DNA from: Anarhynchus alexandrinus
Lineage: Eukaryota > Chordata > Aves > Charadriiformes > Charadriidae
DNA length: 64,000 nt
NCBI GenBank assembly: GCA_008711295.1
Contig: VUYV01000402.1
Location: forward strand, 337,351 to 401,350
Direction: 5' to 3'
Part shown: positions 25,701 to 35,600 of the stretch, piece by piece
How positions within the stretch are numbered: the stretch's first letter is position 1
How the letters are laid out: each line of letters starts with the position of its first letter
Program-made: the position numbers and the translations under genes
The notes under the pieces: model-generated
What the model was told of the DNA's origin: nothing
The model's input: the letters and a program-made list of their open reading frames with translations, nothing else
The model's database searches: none

Positions 25701-25855
25701 ATCATTATGGAGGTGTCTGTCTTTCCACTGGTCTTTTCTTTTACCAAATATAATCAAACTGTTTCAACTGAGGGATAAAATAATGTTGTTCACAGTAAGT
25801 TGCTCTTGTAACAGAAATTCTAGCACAAACAGTGTTTGCCATTTTTGTCTTCAGA

Positions 25856-25922
25856 ATGATTGAGGAGAGTGGGAAGAGGAGGAGGACAATGGCAGAGAAG
25901 AGACAGCTGTTCATGGAAATGA
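25856..25922 (+). CDS. DTNB: DTNB coding exon 1 (initiator Met, residues 1-22 plus one base)
   Basis: First coding exon of beta-dystrobrevin, a cytoplasmic dystrophin-associated complex protein. A pyrimidine tract ending TTGTCTTCAG is followed at 25855 by A, then ATG. The frame reads MIEESGKRRRTMAEKRQLFM and two further residues (EM), then one base (A) before a strong GTAAGT donor at 25923. The MIEESG...TMAEKRQLF pattern is the beta-dystrobrevin N-terminus as I know it. The KRRR stretch makes this copy more basic there than the mammalian sequence I recall. The first ATG is chosen because it opens the family's usual N-terminus. The second Met (codon 12) is also conserved and could be an internal start. 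The exon ends in phase 1, and its split codon is completed as Arg by the next exon. It lies about 20 kb from the promoter. Confidence 0.93.
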
Positions 25923-27587
25923 GTAAGTAAGAAATCTGAAGACATAATGTCATTTATTCTTTACTGCGAGCTTCGCTTTGGTAGCTTTACCAGATCATTT
26001 ACATCTTGTTCCCACAAGACCATTGCCTCATCTGGTGAGAAGCATCCTGGGTGCTGGTCAGGAGCAGAATGTGAGAGGTGGGTCACAGCCGCCTAAAAGC
26101 TCATTCATTTCTAGGTTTTGTGAAGCTCCTGTTTTAAGGAACGTTCACATTTCTCATATATGACAATATCTAAAGTTTGTGGACAACTATTCAGGTAAAT
26201 AATGACAACAAACAGATCACCTTTTACCTTAAAAAAAAATAATTTAAAATTGCACCACAGCACTGGTATGACTTGGAAGAGAAACGGTTTGAGGGGTTTG
26301 GGGGCTGTTTTTTTGTACAGGACCATTCCCTGAAAGAGAGGCTGTAATTGTTACTAGAAATCAAATGCCTGTCCAGAGATAATATAATTTAAAGGAATGA
26401 GACATAACCTTTAAAAAAGATACGTGCAGTTAGAGGTAAAAAGCTTGTGTGCTTGGATGTCGGCATATTATTTTACTTTCCTACGGGAACACGGGTCTGA
26501 ATGAAACTCAGACTAGGCAAGCGTGTCCTGGAATTCCCAACTACAGGCTGATGAAGGTCTGTCTTAAAACAAATAGTGTAATAGGATGTTCATGCTATTT
26601 TGTTGGAGGAATTCCAAAGTAACATTCTTACTGTGTCTATGAGAGTCTTATTTCAGGAACAGTTTCATTTCTGGCTAATTTATATTTGCTTCCCCTCATC
26701 TGAGACCTGTCTTGGGTAGTATTTCTCCCCACCTTCTCAGCTGCCTTTGTGTCCGAGTTTATAGTCATGTCCCTTTCTGGCTTGCTCAACGTATGGCACA
26801 AGCTCACTCCTGCAGCTCCCCTGCTGTGCACCTCATCCCCTGTTCTTCTCTGCCTCTGTCCAGTTTTACTTGAGCAAAGGTGACGGAATTGTGTGTGATT
26901 TCCTGGGTGAAATCTCATTTGTGAGATGACAATAGTGCTTCTCCCCTAGGAACGCGTTGGCTGCTGCACCAGAGTATTACATTTGTCTCATCGCTTCAAA
27001 GGGTTGTAGTCGTCTTGTGATCATGTAGTACAGAAGCTGGCTTGCTAGGTGTTAGCTTTGGCTAAATTGTTAAAAATACTCAGAATTCTTCTGGTTATCT
27101 TTGTGCAGGGTCTCTCTTTTTGCAGCTGTGGTCCTTGCTGTCCGTTGTCAGTGGAAGTGCTGGTGCATAGACACTCCGCGCTCCTCTCTCTGTAAGGCTC
27201 ATTAGCATATCTGTGTGAGAAATCTACGGTCTTCAAGCTTCACCTGGTGGAATATTTCACTGTAAAGTGAACACATAAATATTTTCCTTTCTAGGTGAGC
27301 TTCATACACAGAACAGATGTGTGATGTGTCAGATTGATGCTTTCAGGGACCATTTGTTGTCGGTCAACATACAAATTCGTTGAAGTGTTTAGATAATTGC
27401 TCATGTGAGACAGGCATAGACCTTGGCATTCACCCCCACTGGACACGCTACCCAGGGATGTGTGTGTTGGGTTTGTAGTACTTGTGGAGCTCTGACAGGC
27501 AAGAATCCTGTGTGAGCTAGTCTGATTTCTCTGAACTGCATAATGCGTATGGAGTTTATCTTCTGGAAGGGTATAACGAGGATGGAG

Positions 27588-27868
27588 CTGGGCTCTTCTC
27601 AGCCCAGTGGCAGGATACAAGGCGATGGGCACAAACTGAAACACAGCAAATTCCATCTGAATGTTAGGAAAAAAACATTTTTACTGTGAGGGTGGTTGAG
27701 CGCTGGAAGAGGTTGCCAAGGGATGTCGTGGGGTCTCCATCCTTATGGGCACTCAAAACTCGAGTGAGCGCAGTTGTGGGCAGGTTGCTGTAGCTGACCC
27801 TGCTCGAGCAGGGAGGCTGGGCTAGAGGGTCTCCCGCGGTCCCTTCCAGCCTCGGCTCTGCTGGGGTC
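27588..27868 (+). mobile_element. CR1 LINE 3' end (diverged)
   Basis: The element runs in the CR1 3' order. First GTGGCAGGATACAAGGCGAT and GGGCACAAACTGAAACACAG, then TTTTACTGTGAGGGTGGTTG, a GGTCTCCATCC block, and CCTGCTCGAGCAGGGAGGCTG followed by GGTCCCTTCCAGCCT. The terminal ATTCTATGAT repeat has decayed. Sequence divergence suggests an older insertion than the copy at 29395. Confidence 0.85.
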
Positions 27869-28028
27869 CTGAGCTACAGACATTGCTGGGAAACTCATCC
27901 CGTTTTATCTTCAGGTAGTTGGGGAGAATGACCTTGGTGAAGCTTTTGTGGTAATGTGACCCAGGAAGACAAGAACAGAAAATGGATGACTTTTTGTTTT
28001 TGCATGTAGCTGTTAAATGACCTTTTGT

Positions 28029-28050
28029 GTGTGTGTATATATACACACAC
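28029..28050. repeat. palindromic GT-TA-AC microsatellite
   Basis: Four GT units, a TATATA core and four AC units form a perfect 22-base inverted repeat able to fold on itself. This is common for compound dinucleotide repeats. No function is implied. Confidence 0.85.
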
Positions 28051-29394
28051 CTGTACATTTTATGTACCTTCATATACATATATTTTATATAGACAGAGCA
28101 TTTTGTGAAGACTCACGATGTGTGGAAGTGATTCCTTGGTTTGAAAGACAAAGTATGCGCCCTAATTGAGAGTTTTGAAAGAATATTGCATAGAAAATGC
28201 TAAATGAGCTACTTTGTTGTAGCCTGGGCTCTGAATACTCCAGCTTACGCTCCCTGGCCAAGTACTTTCCCGAAATGTATCCAAGTCTAGTTTCCTAAAG
28301 ACGATAGTGCGAAATAATGCACTCAAGTTTGTTGTACCATGCTATCGGGCAGAACGCTCCTCAGGTGTCGGCGAGCCTAGAGCCGCTCAGGTAAGCTGCC
28401 GTGGGGAGCCTTGGGTTGGGAAAGGGGTCAGCCTCCGCGCTGATCTTATCGCAGTCTTTTCATCTCACGTTCTACGTCAGTGATGAAGAGAAATAATCCT
28501 TGTATATCATTTTCAAGCCATAGTACGTAGGTTTCTAAGAACAAGGAGATGCTTTGGCATGTGTGCAGATGCTTTGGCATTGTACTTGGGAAATGGTAAT
28601 GGAATAGCTAAAAGACAAGAATCCTTTCTTTCTTAAATTTGCAACTGTGAGTCAGCGGGTGCATACACAAAGGTAATTCAAATGAGGTATTTGCAAGTTG
28701 GTTTCTGAATTCAGAATGTAGGAGGGAATAAGTTATCACCTTTAAGCAAGACCCTCCGATATAGCAATCGCATGCCTTCTTCAGGAGGATGTGGGTTTGG
28801 GTTTTTGTGTTTAAGTATCTTCTAGAAGTCTGGATTCTCTAAGTCACAGTTATCCCTGTTTCTCAGGTCTCTACTCATCTAGGCTCTGGCTTTTGAGAAA
28901 AGTAAGAAAGACTGCAGCAGATCCCGCTTTTATACACTCCTGTGAGAATACAAGAGGCACAGGAGCCACGTGCACCCATGCCATTGCCCACGTGCAGTGG
29001 GTTGTTCCATACTGCACCTTAGAACTGCATGGATTATAGGACATAGGTGCTAATGCTGTTGAGATGTGAGCCGTTTAAAAGGCATTTTGGTTTATGATTA
29101 ATGGGATTTTCAAGACTTGACTCGTTGGCTGCTTCCAAATAAAAATGATCAATACTGGACTTTACACCAGTATCATTTATCATCCCCACATCGTTTGTCA
29201 TCTCATTTGGTCAGCATAGGAGGTACACAGGTCTGTTTGGCAGAGGGTTAACCCAACTTTCTGAAGTGGCTCAAGTTTGTAATGTTCAGAGTAACCGCTG
29301 GAACTGGTAGATGTGGTACAGAATGGTGATAGATAATAGCATTCGAATTGTTCGTGATTTGGTATTGTTTGAAGGTTGGGGAGGGACTCTTGAT

Positions 29395-29694
29395 CAGGGA
29401 GGGGAGCCATGGAATGAGGGGGAACGGTTTGACACTGAAAGAGGGGAGATTCAGGCTAGGTATTAGGAAGAAACTCTTGGCTGTGCGGGTGGTGAGCCCC
29501 TGGCGCAGGTTGCCCCGAGAAGCTGTGGCTGCCCCATCCCTGGAGGTGTTCAAGGCCAGGTTGGACGGGGCTTGGAGCAACCTGGGCTGATGGGAGGTGT
29601 CCCTGCCCAGGGCAGGGGGTGGCACTGGATGGTCTTCAAGGTCCCTTCCCACCCAAACCATTCCGTGATTTGATGATTCTATGATTCTGTGATA
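29395..29694 (+). mobile_element. CR1 LINE 3' end (young)
   Basis: The + strand frame reads MRGNGLTLKEGRFRLGIRKK, then VVSPWRRLPREAVAAPSLEV and FKARLDGAWSNLG, the conserved CR1 C-terminus. It is followed by GGTCCCTTCCCACCCAAACC and tandem ATTCTATGATTCTGTGAT at the 3' end. It is close in sequence to the copies at 19437-19712 and 45715-45862, suggesting one recently active subfamily. Confidence 0.95.
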
Positions 29695-30160
29695 ACACTT
29701 ACACATCTTGAAGTGGGAAGTTGTTGGTGAAGATAAGATTTTTTTTCTTCTATGCTTTTTCTTCTGCTTCTTACCTGATTTGGATCTGTTTGGGAGACCA
29801 AAAGCATGCTCCTGATGGGGCTGCGATGCAGATGGTGGTAGGAGTACCAACCCCCCTTTTCTTTGTCTCTGAGCTTTTGTGCATGTGTCTTCTAATATCA
29901 GTGCAGTCCTCTTCCTTACCCACTCACCACTTCATTCTTGCTTCCTTTTAAGGTACTCATATCAGTCTCAAACCTAGGTCAGTTTATAATACAGTGCTGA
30001 AAATCACTTTACCATGAGATACCTAAGGAAAATCTTTGTCACGTTCATATGACAAAGATGATGTATGTGAAGAAACACTCATACCATTTTTGAAGTAATT
30101 CTCTCAGATAAGCTGAATGTTACAGAGGAAAGAAAAACACAAACTTTTTTTTATTCATAG

Positions 30161-30241
30161 GAGCACAGAATTTTGATGTCATCAGACTTTCAACGTATCG
30201 AACAGCCTGTAAACTGCGGTTTGTACAAAAAAGATGTAATC
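30161..30241 (+). CDS. DTNB: DTNB coding exon 2 (residues 23-49 plus one base)
   Basis: This 81-base exon has a long T-tract acceptor ending CATAG at 30160 and a GTAAGT donor at 30242. Its first two bases (GA) complete an Arg codon with the preceding A, after which the frame reads [20 protein letters not shown] and then VQKRCN. It ends with one base (C) that the next exon turns into Leu. This begins the first EF-hand-like domain of the dystrophin family (Pfam EF-hand_2). The [12 protein letters not shown] core is shared by dystrophin, utrophin and both dystrobrevins, while AQNFDV is the beta-type form (alpha has AQDLDR, from memory). There are no frame breaks. Confidence 0.96.
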
Positions 30242-32412
30242 GTAAGTTATAATTACTCTTTATCTTCAAAAATTTCTCATGCATGATTGTTTCAAATATT
30301 CTACCCATGTGCATTTTAAGTATAGCAAGAGTAAGCAAACATTTTATCAGACAATGGTAGTTGTTACTTAAACTAAACAGAGATTAAATATATAATTAAA
30401 AAGAGGCAGTGAACTTTGTCCAATACTCTATAGCACCTTCAGTTTTATTCTTTAATGTTTCTAAAATTTAAAATATAGGCCAGCTTGTCGTATTTCAGTT
30501 GCCCTAAGGGTTGGATGCAGGCAGTCACAAGCTATTTGAGCTCCTGTTCCATCACGGTGTACCGCAAACCACCTGACGGCCAGGCACAGCCCTGAGTTTG
30601 GGGCTGCGTAATCCAGGCGCTGCCATGGAAGTGTCTGCATCTGGTCATGGTGGCATATATGAAATGTAGCAACAGTAAAGAATTCTGTAAGTTCGTACCC
30701 TACTAGTCAGCATAAGTTTTCTCATTCTCTTCCGTGGTCCTGTGCCCCTGGGCAGCTCTCCACAGCAAAGATTAGTCCGTGAGGAATAGGTGATAGTACT
30801 TTGCATCCTGCTGCCAGTGCTGAATTGGACAAAGCAAGGAGTGGAACAGACCAGCGTGCACAGGAATAGGTCCCTGCGCCCAGCAAAGTGGGATTAGCGT
30901 GTGTGTGGTGTGGAGGAGGACAGGAGGACAGCTGAGGAGTCCTGCAGAGGACACATGCAACTGCAAACTGCAGCTCCGCTGTAGCGCAGCTGCCCCCGGG
31001 ATGCGTGTGGCTCTTTGGGCTCTTGTGGCAGTACCCACCGTGCCTTTAGTTTGATGGAAGTTTAGTTTGGGGAAGGACTTTTTACTGGGGCATGGAGTGA
31101 TAGGACGAGGGGGAATGGCTTCACACTGGAAGAGGGCAGGTTTAGATTGAACATTAGGAAGAAGTTTTTCACTGTGAGGGTGGTGAGGCACTGTCCCAGG
31201 TTGCCCAGAGAGGTTGTTNGGTCCTTTCCAACCTAAACCATTCTGTGATTCTATGATGGCTTACAACTTTTTCATTTCTGTGGAAAAGTGTTAGTTCTTG
31301 TCTGTATTCGTGCTTTTGAATTAAAAATCTCACTTAATTGGTAGAGAGATATTAAGAAATGCTAATTATAGCACATTGCACACTTTGGGCCCAATTCACT
31401 GTTGCCACACGTATGCCTTGAGTAGCCTTTACCATACAGGTATGTATAGATGAGGCTGGGCATTTATGATCCATGTCTGGACCACGCAGTGATCCAGGGG
31501 CATAAGCTGGGTGTGGATAGGTAGCTTGGCTTTTATTGTTGTGTGGGTTTTATGTGAGAAATATAAAGATGAGTTTTATGTAAGAAATGTTACAGATCAC
31601 ACTCTTACTTCAGACCCTTTTTTGTAAGTTAGGGAAGATAACAAAAGTTGTGAAGTTAGCAAATAAGTCTGTCCTTTGTAACTGTTGGAGCACGTTCAGT
31701 TTGGACGGATGGATTGCTGTTGATCCTTAGATGTCTTCTCCCACTATCATGCATACTTTTCAAGCTTTGAAACACTTTAAAATATTATTTAATGTGGTTC
31801 TGCAGATCACTTACTGTGGGTTTGGAAAACTGTTTCTCTACGTTGTTAACACTTCTTAGATATGCGCTAAGATATGGCAGGGTAATTTAGGGAAAGGCTT
31901 TGGAGTTCTAAACCTATGTTTACAAAGCATTATGCTCTGGACTTGGCAACTGGATCAACTGGAAACAGTCATAATTTAACAGGAACATCAAGTTCCTCCT
32001 TCAATACTCAACTACCAGTCAGCATGAGGCTGTTCAAAATTATTGTAACCAATTTGTAGTGCATTTGGAATATGGCTGATGTCTTTCTCAAGTGAAAATA
32101 TCTAACTCTGCTAAAACGCACTGCATGATGATGGAAGATTGCTTTTCTCCTTTATGAAGTTTTTCTGTCAGAGCACCCGGGTGTTGAAGGGTGGAATAAA
32201 AGCCACGCAAGATGTCTGGGCACTGCTGTTACCTTAAACTAGTTGACACGGGCTATGAGTATGAATATCAAGAGTCTATCTCTCACTTTGAATACAAATA
32301 AGTAACTGTTCATTCCAAAATAAGAGCTAACATAGTATTCAGAAACAGTACCGTAAAAGTAAGCTTGCATGCATTGCAGAATAGAAGTTAATTTTTTTTC
32401 CTTTATTTTTAG
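30242..32412 (+). other. DTNB: DTNB intron after coding exon 2
   Basis: A 2.2 kb phase-1 intron with GTAAGT donor and TTTTTTTTCCTTTATTTTTAG acceptor. The only recognised content is the CR1 3' end at 31064-31257, which contains a single N at 31219. 30242-31060 and 31260-32412 hold no further supported feature. Confidence 0.85.
31064..31257 (+). mobile_element. CR1 LINE 3' end with internal bases missing at an N
   Basis: It starts in GGGGAAGGACTTTTTACTGGG and GTGATAGGACGAGGGGGAATG, and reads through the usual [20 protein letters not shown] block to GAGAGGTTGTT. After a single N at 31219 it jumps to GGTCCTTTCCAACC and the terminal ATTCTGTGATTCTATGAT. Compared with the copy at 19437-19712, about 120-150 bases of the element are absent exactly at the N. 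Confidence 0.92.
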
Positions 32413-32626
32413 TTCATCTTGTTGATATCTGGAATATGATTGAAGCCTTCCGAGATAATGGCCTTAACACTTTGGATCATAACACAGAGATCAACGTGTC
32501 TCGACTAGAAACAATCATTTCATCCATCTACTACCAGCTAAACAAACGCCTTCCTTCTACTCACCAAATCAGTGTAGAGCAATCCATCAGCCTCCTCCTC
32601 AACTTCATGATAGCAGCATATGACAG
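32413..32626 (+). CDS. DTNB: DTNB coding exon 3 (EF-hand domain, residues 50-120 plus two bases)
   Basis: This 214-base exon completes Leu with the preceding C and encodes [20 protein letters not shown], a [20 protein letters not shown] block, then [20 protein letters not shown] and [10 protein letters not shown]. It forms the bulk of the first EF-hand-like module, which in dystrophin-family proteins no longer binds calcium and serves as a structural platform beside the ZZ domain. [12 protein letters not shown] and STHQISVEQ are beta-dystrobrevin-type residues. The exon ends AG (phase 2), to be joined with T in the next exon as Ser. The bases after the exon are GCTAGT, so the donor is GC rather than GT. 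Using the GT four bases later would read AGG CTA TGA, a stop, after joining. Confidence 0.95.
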
Positions 32627-35600
32627 GCTAGTAACTCCTCTAGTTGTATTCTTAAACTAATTTTCTCTTTTAGTTAGATGAATGCAGCCAACAACTGCAT
32701 GAGTCTCTGGCAAACTGTCCGCATGCTATTTCTCAAGTTCATGAAATTGTGTGTTGCGCATACACACGCGTATATTTAATATCACAGTAGCGCCTGCAGA
32801 GAGTTACATTGCCACAGCAGCAATGCTTTGTCTTAACAATTGCTCTCTTAAGAAAGACGAGTTAGTGCCTTCTGGGACTTGCAGAGTGCTGTAAGCCGTG
32901 TATCTGAACTGAAGATGAAGTGAAGCTGTGTTCTGCAGATTGTGGTAGAACATAACATTATGTTCATGGTGGTATAGCACTGTTTTACAAAGTGAAAGTG
33001 TTTTATTGAATCTTGATCAACAAGACCATTTTATAATGCTACCTTGTTTTGACAGTCAGCTTGCACCCCATTCTAACGTGCTGTGACCCCACAGAGGCTA
33101 ATTCTCGTTTCTTGGCTGGACGAAGCTTTATTTCTTGTGCAGAGCACTGTCTAGGCGTTTCCTTGTGTCCAGTTTTATGAGTTTCTTTGGCAGCCTTTCT
33201 TCAGGGTTCGGGCTGTTAATCTTCTTGAGTAGATGCGTCTCTGTGGGTCTCAGAGCAGCAACTGCAAATCTCTCACTGTTGTTGAGCATTTCTTACTTTT
33301 TGCCTTATCTTTCGCACAGTCAGCTATTATTTCAGTCTTCTCTTTCTTCTGCTTTTGCCCTCTCTCTGAGCAGCAGAGAACGGCTTGTGGCCAGGACGCT
33401 GTCACAGAGACTGAGGAGTTTTACCCAAGACAATCTGCAGCACTGAATATGCCAAATAGTTGTTCTGTTTATAATATCCAGACTTTGATTCTTTCCTAAT
33501 GTGACTGCTTCTTACTGTCACCAAATAGAAGCTAGGTTACCTCCTAAAAAAGTCCAAGGCTTCAGAACAATCCCTGTCTCGCTAAGAACAGATAAAAACA
33601 ACACAGAGCTCAGAGCAGGAAGACTGCCATGACAACAGAATCAAATGTATATTTTTCAGTTTAGTTCTGATTTGGTGTTAGTTGTGAGACAGGTTGTAAG
33701 GGTTAGCTGATGGTTTTAGTTATTCTGAGACAGATCACACTAGAAAATACAGAATTTCAAAATAGAAATGGTCACATTTTGAGGAGCTGGATCAAAAGAT
33801 TGAGGCTTTAGTTAGAGAGATGTTTTTCTCCCCCACTGCTCCAACCCTGCAAGTTCTGCCTCTTCTGGAAGCCAAGCAGCACGCTCGGTCCCAGCACAGT
33901 ACATCAGCTTCTCTTTTGCTTCCTCTGGCTGGCACACGGGATTGAGAGAGGAGCTGGGATGCTGCTGCGTTGAGCAGTGGGAGAACCAAGAACAAGAGGC
34001 GAAGCAGGGCTGTGGCTCCCTCTCCAGGAGTTCATCAGCATGGCAGACATTTATTTTTTTAAAAAACCCACCAAACTACACCTCTGCGCTGGAATTGCAT
34101 CGTTGGGGTAGCTGTCTGGTTGCTTGAGTGCCCATAGTGCAGTAGCTTCTTACAACGTGGTGCTGGTGGTAACATTGCAAAGTCATTAATGTCCCGCCAA
34201 ACAGGTTCAGGAATCAAAGGTCTGGCTGGCGTCCTACGCATGGAAACATTTACATTGGAGCTTATGTTAGGTAAGTGTGACAAATGCTCACAATGAACAC
34301 TTCGCTGGGAGCCACAGAGCAACCCTGGTCATGGCACAGAAGTGATGGCTCGTGCTGCATCAGTGGTGAGATGGAGGTGGAACGGCTGTGGTGTGATGTT
34401 CTTCACCACTTTCTCCCACAGAGCCTTATATGGGTGTCCAAAGTCTGTTACTGCCACCCCAGAGTAACGGCTCGTTCCCTGACCCCATCTGACTCTTCCA
34501 GAGCAGTTAGCTTTTTATTTTGTCATTTCTAGAAATCGCATTTGATTTGACAACAGGTTTAGTTGCTCCGATTTCTTTTTAAATTGTAGGTATCAAACCA
34601 GACTGCGTGCTGGTAATAAAGCAGCGTGCGGTAAGGGGGAGGGAGAGGATGGCCAACAGGCGAGTGAGGAAGGGAGTTGGCAAGCAAAGCGTGGAGTGGT
34701 GCGATTAGGAGGAACCTCGTAATCAGCCCAGCAGAGCTGGAAGGGGCGTATGTGCGTACGTAAGGAAACGCCTGCAGGTCAGCGTTACGCAGAAAGCTCT
34801 CGTGCCTTTCCTGGGACATCAGCAGGAGCGGGTGCCTCTCTGAAGCGGCTGTGCAGCACTGCGTGCAGCGTGGGGAACGCGCAGGGGGAACTGGAGGATG
34901 CGGTGGGAGAGCTGGCACAACTGGAGTGCTGCAGCGGCTGTTTAGGAGGGACAGAGGAGGAGGGGGATTTGCCCTTTAGGTGAGAGCATGGCCGGAGCAC
35001 GCGGAGCTTTGCCTGGGGACGCAGGAGGAGCCAGCGGGGAGGTTGAGTCAGGAGTGGTGGGCAGACAGACAAGGACATCGCTGCTGTGGGCGTCTGCTAC
35101 AGACCGCCTGGGCAGGAAGGCACAGAGGATGAGGCTCTCTTTGGACAACTGGAAGAAGCCCCATGTACGCAGCCCAGTCTCTTTTAAACAACTCCCCCAC
35201 TTCTATTGCCAATCCTGAGAACTCCTGATGGTCATAGGAGTTCCAAAATCATATTGAAAGTTTTGTCCTTTTTCCTTTCCTTAGGGAATTCAGTGCATTG
35301 AGTAGCATTGGTTCAAAAATTGATTTTGGCAAGTTGCTTACACCTCTACCAGATGGCAGGGGGAGGAGTTCTGCTTTTTTTTTCTTGATTAATAAACAGA
35401 ATGTCAGCAGAAGCAAGCCTAATATCTGGAGGTGCCATAAGATACCTTTGCAAGGATAAGACTGTGTCCCGTGAGGCGCTATTGATGGCTTTTGATTCTT
35501 CTGGAAATTAATTCAAAGCTGTACTCTCTTTTGAGAGAAAATGAAAGTGCATAAAAAAGAAGAGAAGGAGGGGGGCTGAAACTGTAAGGTGAGGAGATTT

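Larger units (their letters stand above)
5570..25854 (+). other. DTNB: large first intron of DTNB
   Basis: About 20 kb separates the candidate untranslated exon from the first coding exon. It is mostly unique AT-rich DNA with no other gene recognised. Listed separately inside it are CR1 copies on both strands, an approximately 1.1 kb tandem duplication joined by an N, a smaller one at 19.1-19.3 kb, an N gap, and A- and A/C-rich tracts. Stretches 5570-9470, 9870-14220, 14770-15650, 19720-21330 and 21500-25850 hold nothing I can name beyond simple low-complexity runs. Confidence 0.65.
25923..30160 (+). other. DTNB: DTNB intron after coding exon 1
   Basis: A 4.2 kb phase-1 intron with GTAAGT donor and TTTTTTTTATTCATAG acceptor. 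It contains two + strand CR1 3' ends (27588-27868, 29395-29694) and a GT/TA/AC palindromic microsatellite at 28029-28050. The remaining stretches (25923-27580, 28060-29390, 29700-30160) show no further genes or repeats. Confidence 0.85.

Noticed and set aside
32627..32632. GTAACT at 32631 as the real donor of the 214-bp exon
   Set aside because: It would join as AGG CTA TGA and stop immediately, whereas the GC donor restores the conserved Asp-Ser-Glu-Gly junction.
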